Shown: one piece after another, positions 11,940 through 24,721 of the stretch
How positions within the stretch are numbered: position 1 is the first letter of the stretch
Layout: every line of letters starts with the position of its first letter
Origin: Sanguinoderma infundibulare
Taxonomy: Eukaryota > Basidiomycota > Agaricomycetes > Polyporales > Polyporaceae
DNA: 64,000 nt
NCBI GenBank assembly: GCA_032821775.1
Contig: JAVLRN010000008.1
Location: 1,426,001 to 1,490,000 of the forward strand
Direction of reading: 5' to 3'
The notes under the pieces: model-generated
Database searches by the model: none
What the model saw: only the letters and a program-made list of their open reading frames with translations
What the model was told of the DNA's origin: nothing
Translations under genes and position numbers: made by a program

Positions 11940-13347
11940 CTATTCCACATACGCAGGAAGCGGCTCGACGTCCAGCCCCAACTCGCGCCGCTCAGCCTCG
12001 GACTCCGCCAGCCGTGCGCTCAGGCCAGCGAGCACGCTGCGGAGCGCAGCCATCTCCGCCTCCAGCTCCCTGATCGTCGCCGAGCTCCTGCTGCCCACGC
12101 TCAGTTCGGATCCGGTGATGGCTGTCATCGCAATGGGCGCCGGGGACTCGGAGGAGAGGATCGACATGGTGCGCTGAAGGGTCTCAAGCCTTTGGTTGAG
12201 CTCGGCGCGTCGTTTTGACGACCAGTTCGGCGATTCTGCCAGTGCAGGTGTGGGCGTGAGGTGTGGTACCCCCTGTGATGATGTATCGGAACTGGGGCGC
12301 TGGGGCAGGGAAGGGGTAAGCGATGACATGAGGCCATCCGTCCATGAATGGTCGAGGGATTGGGATTGGGCCATGAGTAAGGACACGAGGGCGTCAGAGA
12401 GGGAGGAGGACGGAAGGTCAAGATCATTGTCTCTGTATGGGACTTCGTTGCGTCTACCTAAGCTAGCACGCTCGTCTTCCGAACCTTCTGGAGGTAAGCT
12501 AGGGCGATGTGGCCCAGGCCAAGTGGCGCTCGTGCGCGTTTGACGTCGATGGAGGAAGAACACGCCAAGAGTGAGTCCGAGTACAAGCACGAGGCCCCCG
12601 ACAACTGCCCCCACGATAGCTCCGATAGGCGTCCCGGAGCGGAGTGATTCGACCGGTGAAGTAGAAGCAGGAAGTCCCGTCCCAGTCTCTGGTGGAAAGG
12701 TGGACGTCGTGTTCGCATCGTTGACTTTGGTGGTGTAAACCACGTAATCGAATAGGACCAGCGCCTTCGTATCGCCTCCCGAGATCATGACGAGAGTGTG
12801 CTGGCCATCCTCGAGCGTCGAGTTGAAATATACGAGCTGGTTGTACAGAATGGTCGAGCTCGAATCCGGAGGGCGAACGAAGTCGTCCATGAATTGTCCG
12901 TCGATCGCGAAGGAGATGTTCGCGAAGGTCGCGGTGTTGTTGGAGAGCGTATTGGGCAGGATGTTATACACGTACACCGCGGACCCCGTGAAGTTGACGA
13001 TGATCTGGGCTGGGGTGAGACCGGGTGTGTGGGTGGCATCGTGCCAGGTCTTGTTGTGGATCTGGTCGACGTCGAGCGTGGACGGCTGGATTTTGCAGCT
13101 CGAGCAGTCCTCGGAGGGGGAGCCGACGTGCCAGGTACCGTCGTTGGGCAGGTAGACGGGTATGAAGCCATTTACGCTGTCGCCGAACTGGTCATCGATG
13201 GTAACGTTGACCAGACGCGAAGTGGTGGAAGGCAAGAGGAAGAGGGGAAATGCTTCCGCATGTGCATTAGCCGGACACGTAATCCACTAACATCATGGAC
13301 GTACCGAAAGGTAACCTCCTCCAGAAAGCTCCGACTGGTGTCAGCAT
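11940..13347 (-). CDS. Single-pass surface glycoprotein, intact (copy c)
   Basis: Exon 1 is 13347-13305 (MLTPVGAFWRRLPF) and exon 2 is 13252-11940, separated by a 52 bp intron (GTACGT..GGAAG). Together they give 451 residues. The signal peptide ends near PSTTS. The ectodomain contains VNVTIDDQFGDSV, CSSC, NKTWHDA, VYVYNILPNTL, ILYNQLVYFNSTL and VLFDYVVYTT. A Ser/Thr/Pro-rich stalk precedes one helix (GAIVGAVVGGLVLVLGLTLG) and a basic HRRQTR. The long cytosolic tail ends in a coiled coil with leucine heptads (RRAELNQRLETLQRTM; IRELEAEMAALRSVLAGL) and PLPAYVE. The first in-frame ATG defines the start, and the short first exon is the same in copies b and d. This copy shows no damage. Function unknown; surface sensing or wall attachment would fit the architecture. 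Confidence 0.82.
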
Positions 13348-14978
13348 CCGTGTTGTCCTAAGAGATTTCGTTTGGGAGCGGCATGGGCTATGGCTCTACG
13401 CAGCAGATTGGAGTGCGGAGAGTGGAGAGGTGGGTAGCAAGCGCTTACACTCAGGCTAGGGCAAGACTCGGCAGTGTTGACGCAAACTCATATCTGTCAT
13501 CCAGTTAGCTCTCGCATGAGCGCTGGCGATTGGGCGAACATTTCCTGAGATAACGATATCGCACAACGGCCTGAGGCCGGAACTCAACTTTAAGTACTGT
13601 GCATCATCGGCAGAAAACTCTCGAAGCCCAGTGACAGTGGCGGCACCGCTGCCGCTGGATGGGTGCTGCCACGGACCCTGGTAATATGAGCATCAGTGAG
13701 CGTTCCATGGATGAGACGATGATTTCTTACACTTGCTCTGAAGGAGAATAGAACGAGCAAGGAAATGGTTCAAGCTAACGCCCGGGGAGGACGAGGTCGC
13801 ACAAGCTCATGCGCTATTTGTCCATGTTGTGTTTGTGGCGCAATCCGAGGAATCTCTATTGCCACCGCAAAACCGAAACGCCAGATGAAACAGGGCCTCA
13901 TCCTGTCCTCAACAGATCCAAGTCAACTCATCCAGATCCCGGGAGCCCTCGAAGCCGTATCAACCACGTTCTGAGTTAAATCGCGACAAGTGCTTATGAC
14001 CGTCCCACTCAGCTCCAAGAGCAGGGCGCGTTCGGGGGAGCTCAAGACCGAAGTCCTCCGAACACTCGAGATGCTGGCGCGAGCAAGATCAACGGTTAGC
14101 AAGTGAGTTGTGTGCTGCGGTCTTCCACGAATATCATGCTGACATAGCGAAGGTATAGTCGCCTACCGCATTCTCTGCTGTCCGGCTCTAGCGTTAACTC
14201 GGACAAGTCGAGTCGGGACCAGTCTGACTTTCTCTTCGCGGTATATCTCCACGGCGTGCACCTAGCTTCATTTCGAACTCGTTCTGAGCTAGCTCTGTCT
14301 TCCTTAGCCCGCTCTGGCACACCATGCTCCTGCCAACTCGCCGTCCTCCCCGTCCTCGTGGCAAAACTGTTGCGCCTTCGATCCCGACATAATGCCTCCA
14401 TCTGTTTCTTGCTTAGCCGAACCCTCAATAGCTCAAATGCGCCGCGGGAACCGAGGACGCGTTCCCCTCATCCGGATTCTGCACTGTCGCGACATTGTTT
14501 ACCAAACAGTTACATCATCTACAAGTGTAACAGCCAATGGCAATCAGAGGGTCTATTCGTGAAGCCAACGCGGACAGGGCCGGGTCAGTCACTTCTATTC
14601 TAATGAGTACGGTGTTTCCCTTATCGTTGCCAGTGCTGTCTACCCGTATGTCTCGAACCGTCCATGGCCGACCCAAAAACGTGCAGCACTCGCGCGATTT
14701 TTTCAGGAAGTGTCGTTGCTGCAATTCAGGTGCGTCGTACCAATACAGGGCCTTCCTTCACCGACTGGACTGACGTATTGACGTAGTGCTCGAGTAATCA
14801 TGTAGCCTCGCCCATTACTTCGCTACGATAAGAGCAGATACCGGCGGCTCGTCGTGCTCATGTGCCTAAGCAAGCTTCGATGCCATCCGCCTGACAGCAC
14901 TCTACTCCCTTCCCTCTTATTTATTCTGTTTGTGGGTGCCCCTACGTTGCGCGATTGCCGCGTACTCTGCGTCTCAAC
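13348..14978. other. No recognised gene
   Basis: About 1.6 kb between the glycoprotein array and the P450. Short frames only (for example minus 14428-14096), without recognisable motifs. The divergent promoters of copy c and the P450 should lie at its two ends. Confidence 0.35.
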
Positions 14979-17287
14979 ATGCATGTCGACGCTTTCCTAG
15001 TATTGATGCCTTCAAGATTTTCTCTAGCCTTATCGCTAGTTGCGATGGCCTTGGTACGTCTATTCGTTTCCAGTGCCGCCGCCCATTGATAATCATGACA
15101 TGTTATCAGCTCTCACACCAAGTCTTCCGGAGATCCGAGACGTTCTCTCTTCCACTCCACGCCTGTCTCCTGCTCCTCCCGCCCGCGATTGCTACTGTGT
15201 CCGTCCTCGAAATTGAATCGTCTTCAAGTCCGCTTTCCATCACCATCGCCTTCTGCTACGCGATCTACCTGGGTGGCCTCGCCGTCGCCGTCGTCTGTTA
15301 CCGGCTCTCGCCTCTCCATCCTCTCCATCGGTACCCCGGCCCGTTCTGGTACTGGACGTCAATGTTCTGGCACGCGGCGTATACGACTACCGGCCGGCAA
15401 GTAATGAATCTCAAGTATTTGCACGACACGTACGGGAGCGTAGTTCGCATAGGTGAGCTTCGATTCCAACTTTTTACCCCGACGTAAGCATTGCTGATGC
15501 CATCCGTCGTGGCGGTGCAATACCGAAGGTCCCAACGCTGTCTCTATCCGAGATGCTTCGCTCGTCGCGCATCTGTTGGGTCCGTCCGGTATACCGAAGG
15601 GCCCCTGTATGTCATACGGCGTCACGGTCGCTGGTCGCGTGCCGTTCTCGGGTGCTATGCTGACACGTCCGGTTTTGCCAGATTACAAGGGGACTGTCCT
15701 GTCCGAGGACGACGTACACTTGACGGGGATACAGGACGTCGACGAACACGCTCGCCGTCGCCGACCGTGGAATCGGGCCCTCGCTCCGGTGGCAATCAAG
15801 AAGTACGAACAGGTCATCGCGCGGCGCGTGGTTCAGCTAGTGCAGCGGCTCGAAGAGCAGAAGGGCCGGGCGGTGGTCCTCGGCGAATGGTTCAACTACT
15901 TCGCGTGAGTTGCCGAGCCAATATCCATTACTTCCCAGTCGTTAACCCCTCCCGTTAGCTATGACTTCATGATCGACATGGCGTATGATTCCGAATCTTC
16001 CCTATCCTGTACCTCTGCTGGTCTGAGCGTCTCTTTCTCTGTTTAGTTTCGGCGGAAGGTCAGAGCTTATGAACGAGGGTGACAAGGACAACATCTGGGT
16101 CCTCCTCGAGAAGGCAATGGCGTGAGTGAGATGCCTCAAGCGACGAGTTATCGTTTTGCTAATGCAGGTACATATTCATTGAAGTGTAGCTTTCTTTCTC
16201 GGACAGGTCCCCTGGCTCGGGATCTACCTTGGATACGTCCCTGGCGTCGCAGACTCGCTAAATGGTATGCTCGCCCATGGCCGGAAAGAAGTGGAAAGGC
16301 GCATCGCGAGGGGCTCTGATACACATGACATCTTTCATTATCTCGTACGTGCGCACCGTCTGCAGCAGCCCGTGGTCTCGGATTCGCTTGCTTACAGTTC
16401 GATTATGCAAGAACAACGACGATCTCCCAGGCGAAGAGCCCCCACCCGCCCGTCAACTCGTCAACGACGGCATCCTGGCGATTGTCGCGGGGTCTGATAC
16501 GAGCTCAAGTGCTTTGACGAGCGCCTTCAGCTGTCTTCTCGCGCATCCAGCAGCGTATCGCGCACTCCAGGAGGAGGTCGACCGGTTCTACCCTCAGGGC
16601 GAGGACGTGTGTGTTCCCAAGCATCATCGGGACATGCCCTATCTGACTGCCGTGATGTATGTATGCTCGTCCTTTGCTGTTCCCCTTCTCTATCTGACAG
16701 CTTCGTTCGCGCGTAGATTTGAGGCCATGCGGCTATTTCCCCCAGTTCCAACGAACGGCCCGCGTCTAGTGCCTCACAGCTCTGATCCCGTCGTATTCGA
16801 TTCAATGTGCGTACGCCCGCCTCCGCCTCCGCTCTGGCTGACGTGAACCGTATTCAATACGCACAGCGTCCTCCCGCCAGGAACGTACGTCTACATGCCT
16901 CCCTACGTCCTCCACCGCGACGCGCGCAACTTCGTCTGCCCGGACACGTTCTGGCCCGAGCGCTGGCTTGTTGCGTCCGGCCGCCTCTCCCTCACGAGCG
17001 CGCGCGCGCCATCCGCGACGAACGCGCACTCGGACATTCGTTTCGATCACGATTTCGATTTCGTGCACAACGAGGCGGCGTTCATCCCGTTCTCGCAGGG
17101 CCCGATGAATTGTCCCGGAAAGGGCCTCGCGATGCTCGAGATGCGGACGGTCATATGCGCGTTGGTGCAGCGGTTCCGGATCCGGGCGAGGGAGGGGTGG
17201 GACCCGAGGAGCTATGAGGCGGAGTTCAAGGAGTGGTTGGTGACTAACCGGCCGGAGGTGCCGGTCGTGCTTGAGCCGAGGTGGTGA
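14979..17287 (+). CDS. Cytochrome P450 monooxygenase, nine exons
   Basis: Exons 14979-15053, 15110-15452, 15529-15904, 15959-15982, 16047-16121, 16185-16344, 16412-16656, 16717-16806 and 16867-17287 join without frame error to 602 residues. A long N-terminal membrane region (helices around residues 10-90) leads to the proline hinge YPGPFWYW. The I-helix has AGSDTSS (about residue 377), the K-helix ExxR is FEAMR (about 433), the PERF-like motif is PERW (about 494) and the haem loop is FSQGPMNCPG with the ligand cysteine near 545. All catalytic motifs are intact. Several acceptors are plain AAG, chosen because they alone keep the frame (for example TGCAAG before NNDDLPGEE). An ATG at 15006 is an alternative start. 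The triple-helix N-terminus resembles the basidiomycete CYP5037/CYP67-type enzymes; that subfamily call is from memory. Substrate unknown. Confidence 0.85.
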
Positions 17288-18945
17288 ATCTGTCGTCGTC
17301 GTCGCTGTGGCCTGAGCGAGCCTCTTGCCTGCCAGCTGGTGATTGTCGAGTGCCAAAGAACGTTGGATGGATCTGATGGTCCCTGTCAGACGTGAATGAA
17401 GCTGAGATAGCGGCCGAAGAATCATTATTGTGACCAGTGGCGTAAAAGCTGGGTGCCTGATAGAGCATGCCCATCCTGGGCGACGATCATCAACATGGAG
17501 CAGAATGGCAATGTGCTGACCACCGCGTCAGCAAGCTCGTCCTCTGCAATAGTTGAGTACATGCGCTCTCTAACAGTTCATTGGGTTCGAATCTGGTTGG
17601 CACACGGTTTTGACAGAAACGGGGCCCATGGTCGGCAACGCAAATGTAGATATTCGAACGAAGTTCGTTACAAATCTTGTATCCATAAGGTGATAACCGG
17701 GCCTCAGATGAAGGTGCCGTACAACTCTACGACGATGTACACTCCAACGCACCGCAGCTTAACCCCTTCCGCTAAGGCAGATATTCGCGGGGAGGTTGCT
17801 GTCGAAGGGTGTCGTATGCTCGACCGTCAAGCAGCATTCGTGAAGCTGATAAGCTAGCGCATGCCATCTCGGCTTCACGGTCCACCTGCATAGCAGCTGC
17901 TGTGGTGGGAAAGGTGTAGTAGAATCCTGGCTGGACTCCTTGATATCTGCATGAGTCGTCAGTGTCGGTAGCAGCAGGTGTCGGAGAGCGCTTTGGTGGA
18001 CAAGCCACATCACAAGCGGAGTAGAACTGCAGCTTCGTGTGGACGAGTAATTGCGCGACGGTGCATAGGAGGCAGAGAGACTGCAAATCGAGTTGGTTCG
18101 GGTCTGCATTAATCGCGAGCAGTGGCAGAATTCCGAGAACAATCCGCCAAGGAATGATGCTTGGTACTCACTTAAACAGATCCATCATCCAACATTCCGC
18201 CACCCCATGCATGTGGCACCCTCCCCTTCTGCCCTCGCACCGCCTGCCGGAGAGAATGTGATTGAGCATCAGCCTCCTCCTTGCACTACAATCATCCAAC
18301 GTCGTGTCTCTGAGATTCTGAGCAGTCGCTGGCAGGTCAAGTCTGTCAAACGTGAAAACACCATTGAACCGCGCTCCATCTATAGTCCACGAGGCCTGTT
18401 GGCTGCGGAGGTGACATTGACAATATGGAAAGCCCGTAATGAGATGGTGGTCTGCGCACAGGTGAGGATGGTTTCGGCTGCCAACATGGCCATCGGGAGT
18501 TGCCGGACTTCTGTGCCCAATTACATAAGCACAGCATTCCGACTTGAGGTGCGATGCCACGTCTGTCCGACGAAGTTGTCTTCTTCCTTGACTGTGGCCG
18601 CAATCTCAGGACCATGACACCGCTGATTACCATACGTCGTAGATTATCTTGTCGACGGGCATCCAGCGCATATAATACTAGTACGTCCGAGTCTCTTGAA
18701 CTTCCTTAGTGAATCCTCACATCTCTTGGCAATGCCGGCCAGGTACCAACTTGCAAGCGTAACGCTTCCATTCTTCCTGACAGACGTCGACCGCTCTCCA
18801 CGGGTGACAACTAAGCACCTCTGTCGCTGGATCGCGGTGGCGGCGGATGCTTGGATTCCTTTAGGCACAAGCACGTCGCGACATCTTACACACGGCCTTC
18901 CAGCTCTTACGTCGGAGTTTAATAGTACGTACAACTATCGTACGT
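17288..18945. other. No recognised gene
   Basis: Frames up to about 170 codons (plus 18093-18617) occur but show no recognisable domain. No RNA gene or transposon end was seen. Confidence 0.35.
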
Positions 18946-21103
18946 ACATTTCCTCAGGTGTGTACAAAGGAATGACACTACTACAAAGATCGCATCTCAC
19001 CATCGCGTTCGCGACTTTGCAACCTCGGAATACATATGCGGCTGCAAGATCCGTTGTTTCTAAGCTTCTTCGACAGTTCGATCGTCCCCGGTCGGCCTTG
19101 CGCAGATCCCCCTTGCTGCCCAGTGTGTAAAAGCATGCATGAGGGGCTGATGCACCCGTGTTCGACTCCGCGCTCTCTCTCTCCGGTACCCCATCCAAAT
19201 TCCATGAGCGAGGATGCCGCTCGTCCCAGTGCGCATGACGGGTCGAGACCTGCAGACAGCAGAGATTAACGAGCTCGCGCTGAACACGACCCTGTACTAT
19301 GCCGCCGACCTGTCCTACACCGCGCTTGATATCGGTTTGTCGAGCGTGTTATTCGGTGCGTCAGCTGTCACAGCATACGCGATCGAATAGACCAGTCACT
19401 CAAGGAATGACAGGCATTTTAACGTCGCTCGTACTCGTCGCGGTCATCTTCCTCACGTATGCACTTACACTTCACTATGGCGCCGATAGCTAGTCCTGAC
19501 TTTCACGCATCGGCAGACGCAAAGGGTTGAGCCACAGACCGGTCCAGATCCTCCTCCCGAGCACAATAATCCTGTACGGGTCCACCGCGCTCTACATGGC
19601 CTCGCTGGCAAGCCACATCGCCAGCGTCAATCGCCTCGTCTCTAAGGCGCAAGGCGGCCTCTACTCCACAACATTCACTGACGCCGAGATCGAAGCTTTC
19701 CATGGTGACACCCTGAAGCAGTCGTGGATGATGACGGCCGCCCTTGGGATAAATGTGCGATGCGCTCCTCTCTTTGTATACAGACTATGTCGCTGACATG
19801 GATGCCGTGTCCAGGTCCTGATTGGTGACAGTATCGTGTGGTGGCGCGCGTGCGCGGTCTGGAAGCACAATGCCGTGTACTCTCTCGGCCCTCTACTCAT
19901 CATCCTCACCTTCGGTGCGTCGCGCAACGGTGCATCCATGGAGCGACCAGCTCATTATCCTTTACGACAGCTTTTGGAGTGAAGGATCTATCCGGGGTGC
20001 ATCAATGCACGAGCCCCTGCAGACAGCCGGAAATGCTTCTCCAAGGCACGGGCTACACCTACGCGTGTGCGGTATTCTCGCTCGCTGTCAACATGATCGC
20101 GACGGTATTGATAGGGTACAAGGCATGGTGTGTGTGCTTTTTAGCGTGTCCCACGAACCTTTCGTCATGCCTGATGTGACTGACCACACATACTATACAG
20201 GGCGCACAGGCAACTCCTCCGCGGACACTTCGGCCACGGTCAACGGAAGTCGCAGGTCATGAAGGCGCTCGCGCTACTTGTAGAGTCGGGCACGATCTAC
20301 TGCCTCCTGTTGGTACGTATATGTCCATCGCTCGCGCGTGCATCGTACTATTCGCTAATTCTCCCGGGCATGTATTGGCGAACAACAGATCGTCGTGGTC
20401 GTGTACGAAGTCAGCCCTGCGGAGTTCGCATCTCCAGAGGTGGACCAAGGCGCACTACTTCGCGTCGTCGCGGACTACACCTACTCCTGCTTCATCCCCA
20501 TCATCGTGAGTACCAGCACCTCTGTTACTCTTCTGCCCTTGTGTGCGCTGACGCAGAGCAACCCGCCTGTGGACGCTAGGCGATATACCCGGTCCTGATC
20601 ATTGTCATCGTCGCGCTCAACTGGTCGCCCATCGAGCACAGCGGACTCACGGACTCATCGGACGTCACCACCCGCCTGGCTACTGACACGGACTTATCTT
20701 TTCCCCTGCGGCGGCGGCAGTTGGATTTGGGCAGGGCGACGACGATGAGCACCATCGTTGTGATGGCGGATTTGGGGCGCTCTCAGTGTGGACAAGGTAG
20801 GGAGGATGGGATATCGGAGGCGGAGACGAAGCACACAAGTTTGATGGACGCTGTATGATTTGAGGTAGTTGCGGGGTTCGATAATGATTGTATGTCTGGG
20901 CTAACGATGCCTCTTGCTCTTCTTCACGCTCGATTCATATGCTATTTCTGCAATTATGCAGCGCATGTTTGGTGAACCAGGCTGTGGCCGCTGCCAAACA
21001 TAGACCACATGCCTTATTGCTTCACCCTTGCGTGCAACTATGTTTCTGTAGTAAGTATCATATTAAGAACTCTTATATGGCGGTTATTCCACGGTTCCAA
21101 TGG
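18946..21103. repeat. Direct duplication unit 1 (carries 7TM-A)
   Basis: From about 18946 (tcaggtgtgtac) to 21103 (ggcggttattcca) the sequence is matched, in the same orientation and with few gaps, by 24722-26857. The match covers the promoter, all exons and introns of the seven-helix gene and about 250 bp of 3' flank. The upstream part is more diverged than the gene itself. Confidence 0.85.
19214..20858 (+). CDS. Seven-helix membrane protein (7TM-A), intact
   Basis: Eight exons (19214-19355, 19414-19456, 19517-19754, 19815-19914, 19971-20127, 20201-20312, 20389-20505, 20580-20858) give 395 residues in frame. Helices in order: SVLFGILTSLVLVAVIFL; ILLPSTIILYGSTALYMA; SWMMTAALGINVLIGDSI; LGPLLIILTFAFGV; YACAVFSLAVNMIATVLIG; MKALALLVESGTIYCLLL; IIAIYPVLIIVIVALNW. 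The conserved WWRACAVWKH follows helix three. After helix seven a polar tail of about 75 residues contains LSFPLRRRQLDLG. Topology predicts N-terminus outside and tail inside. The gene is the twin of the one at 24978, and a relative of 7TM-C and 7TM-D. It is an expanded agaricomycete family without a known function; receptor-like is only an inference from topology. Confidence 0.85.
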
Positions 21104-22226
21104 TTTCACCGCTTACGCTGTTTGATACTTGTGGTGATAAATTGATACTAATCTCCGATTCGGACATCCTGAAACTGTGCCACCGGTCGAGCTTGCGCAA
21201 ACTTGCACCATTGGAACACTCGAAGAAACTTATAAGTAGCCCTATGCACGGAATGAACTACTACTGGTAAGTACTCTTCAGAGAACGTAATGCCGGGCAT
21301 CGCGACCCGATGCTGTGCTGCGAGTTAGCTGGATCGGACAGATGGCGACATAGGGACAACAACACTCCGAGTCCGCGGTGTGGCGCGATCGTGTCCGCTA
21401 CGGCATTATCGGTGACCAAAAGCGTACGCGTGAGCGTTACAGGCGAGGCCGCTCCTTTGCCTTCTCCGACCGAACAAACAACCGTTGTGCACGACATGTT
21501 ATGAATGACTAGAACATACCGAGTATAGGAACTCCTCAACTGCGAATGCGTACACCCTGGACCTGATAGACCATGACCCCGACAGGGCACGTCTAACGCA
21601 GACATTGCCAGCGTGATCGACTTCGACCATCCATAGGTTTGAGTTTGCGCGGTAGCGTTTACTGATGGTCGGTTCCGACAGCTGTCCAAGTCGGCGAGCC
21701 TCCGATGATGAAGGGAGCGTCCGCAGGGATCATCACATCCTAGAATGATCCTAAGTCAAGCAGTGTCACGCGAAGTCAGCTGCCAGCGCGACGGTTGGGG
21801 GTGACTGACGCCACCGAATCTCTTCAAGCTCTTGACCGGTCGACCACTGGACGGCATTCCCGACGATGAACATCGACCAGTTTCACGGGCGATGGCCTAT
21901 TTTCTCTCTCGAGCATGCGCTGTCCAGCTTAACAACGACGAGGTCCACCATCTTCCAGATCACTCAGGCTAGCACTGCTGTCAGTGGCAAGCTCTGAGTC
22001 CTGACAGTTGGGCGATACTATCATCTTCTCAAGGAGTAAAAACTGTCGTCATTGGTCCTCAAGCGGAATCGGGCACTGCATTTACATTTGCATCAACATC
22101 CCTCGCCCCGGCTACGGACTCAGAGTCGAGACGCAAGGTTTACCTCCCTTTCCACACTACTACTCCCTCCTTTAAACCTGCGGCGCCGAATTGTCAGTCT
22201 TGGCTCAAGGTCCTTGGGGCACACCC
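21104..22226. other. No recognised gene; 5' flank of copy d
   Basis: Between the duplication unit and the glycoprotein gene. A pyrimidine-rich stretch with tttaaacc at about 22170 precedes the ATG at 22227 by some 55 bases and may belong to the promoter. Nothing else recognised. Confidence 0.35.
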
Positions 22227-23574
22227 ATGAATACACCGGTCGAGGCTTCCTGGAGACGTGCATTCCTCTTCGGTATGCTCATGGTCGTCGTGCGTTAGTA
22301 CAAACCATCCTGCTGACGGATACACGAAAGCATTTTCCCTCTCCCTCTTGCCTACCGCGACCTCTACTCTGGTTAACATCACCATCGACGACCAGTACGG
22401 CGACAGCGTAACGGGTCTCAAGCCGATATACGTGCCAAATGATTCCCAGGTGTGGCATCAAGGCTCCCCCTCTGAGGACTGCGATATCTGCTACATTCAG
22501 CCCTCCACGTTCGACCTCAGCCTGATACACAACCAAACGTGGCACGATGCAACCTATAGGCCTGGTTCTACCCCTGGAGGGCAGGTTCAGATTATCCTGA
22601 ACTTCGCCGGAACCGCGGTGTACGTGTACAACATCCTCCCCAACACGCTCCCCGGCTCGGTGACCACTGCGAACATCTCATTCGCTCTCGACGGCCAGCC
22701 TGGAGGTATCTTCACCCACTCTGCAGATTCAACATCTACGATACTGTACAACCAGCTCATATATTCCAACTCGACACTCGAGAGCGGCCCACATTCTCTG
22801 GTGATGACGGCGGGAGGCAGTGGTGTGTCTCTTGTTCTATTCGACTATGCGCTGTACACCACCGAAGCGACCGACGTCGCGACTACGGGGATAGCGACTG
22901 CGATTACGGGGATAGCGACTGCGACTACGGGGATAGCGACTACGATCGGACCTCCGCTGTCTACTGCACCAGCGAATTTACTCCGTTCCGGGACCCCTGT
23001 CGGGACCATCGCTGGAGCAGTCGTTGGGGGTATCGCTCTCCTGCTCGGGGTCGCTGCACTTGGCGTATTCTTCCTTCGTCGACGCCGACGGCGGGCGAGC
23101 TGGAGGCCTAGCCCTCACTCCTCTCTCCAAGCACGCCCGGAAGAAGTCCAAGGCGGGTACAGAGACGATAACCTATCCCCATCCTCCTCCCCGCAGACCG
23201 TACTCCCCGGAGGCTTCATGTCCACAGCCATGAGCCAATCACTCAATCGTCCTGGGACACATCACATGCCATCCCTCGCTTCTTCCTCCGAGGTGCAAAG
23301 CTCGTCGAAACGCCGTGCAGAGCTGAACCACCGGCTCGAGACGCTCCAGCCCAGCACGTCCATCCTCTCCTGTCCCACTGCATTTCCCACCCGACCCGGA
23401 CCCGAAGCGAGCGGTGCAGGCGATATAAATCCAATTCCAAATCTGGTCGCGACTCGGGAGTGGGAGGCAGCGATGGCTGCCCTGCGGAGCGCGCTGGCAG
23501 ATCTGAGCGCGCGGGTTGCGGACTCTGAGCTTCGGGAGAGTGTCGACCCGCTCCCTGCATACGAGCAGCTGTAG
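22227..23574 (+). CDS. Single-pass surface glycoprotein, intact (copy d)
   Basis: Exon 1 22227-22272 (MNTPVEASWRRAFLF) and exon 2 22331-23574, split by a 58 bp intron with a CTGAC branch site, encode 429 residues. Order of parts: signal peptide; ectodomain (VNITIDDQYGDSV, CDIC, NQTWHDATY, AVYVYNILPNTLPG, LDGQPGG, LYNQLIYSNSTL, LVLFDYALYTTE); a stalk with three direct repeats of a 7-8 residue TGIATA unit; helix GTIAGAVVGGIALLLGV; basic RRRRRR; tail with coiled coil RRAELNHRLETL; final PLPAYEQL. It is the only copy on the plus strand and lies between the two seven-helix duplicates. It shares most of its sequence with the broken copy b, so these two diverged recently. Confidence 0.85.
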
Positions 23575-24721
23575 GGACAGGATATTTTCAAGTTGATGGG
23601 TCGTTCTCTATGACTGGCGGTCTTACGGATAATATGATCCGACTCCAGAATCAAGTTCTACCTTATAGTTATCTAATCGCTTTGGGGAATGGGAGGTGTG
23701 GCTGCGTTGGACTGACTGTTAGCCAGCCGTACAAATCACAGATGTTTGTAGACAGACAGTTGTTACCTAGACATATATGTTCTGAGTAAGTGCGGACTGT
23801 TTCCCATTCGAGAGAGCCCGAGATAGACTCAGCCACAATGCCAATAAGGACAAACAACCGTGCCGGCGCTACAATGTCGAGCATCATGCTCTTGCGGTGC
23901 TCTTGACTCTCACCAGCGCGTCGCCTGCTTGTTCTCGATATGCTCTAGCCTCTGCTCTGTTCTCATCACCCGAACGTCAAGATACACGAAGAGATGCTAT
24001 CTCTGAATCGGACTATTCTTGCCTGTGCGCTCGGAGTCGACGTGCTGGTTATTACGACACTCCATGGAAGTTGGTATAGAAGTCTGCTTCGACTCACCGA
24101 CATGCAACACTATAAAAGCTGTTCTATTCTGGAAGGAATGCCGTTTGAGTTCGGGCCAGACGACTCTCACCATGGCGGATTTGGTATTTTTGGAGGGTCG
24201 CGCATCTATGCCGTGGTGAGCATCACTTTGTAGACCGTCTTGTTGTGAGATTTTGAGCATTTCTTTTGTGTTTCTTTGGTAACCCGATCTCTGTTCCTGC
24301 CTTTCCCATGGATTGTCTTTTGTTTTAAGATCGGATGTTCGTCTTCATATTCTCGTTCGCTGTGACACTCCTTCTAGCAGTCGATTCTGTCTGTGACCGC
24401 GGGATGACGTTTGTTTGTATGGTACCCCCTGAATGTCATGACTTCGTGTCTTCCATATTCGAGCTGCACCTCCATGGGCAGTCAAGAGCTCTATGTAGGC
24501 TTTATCCATCCGGGACGGCACCACTCGTCCTTGGACAGGCCTCGCTACCCCCAGGGATTCCAAAGAAGCACATGGTGCATCGCTGCTCGACGATGCATTT
24601 GGGTACCCTCATCGCTGTGAACTCTGCGGTCGCGGGTGGTCCTGACTAAGGTCAGGTACCCTTCTGAACTGTGACTTCGAGGCCACGACGGAGTTTGCGG
24701 ACATCCTGACTGTTATATCTC
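23575..24721. other. No recognised gene
   Basis: Plus-strand frames at 23994-24233 and 24335-24649 are hydrophobic at their start (for example MFVFIFSFAVTLLLAV), but have no recognisable family or convincing exon partners. Confidence 0.35.
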
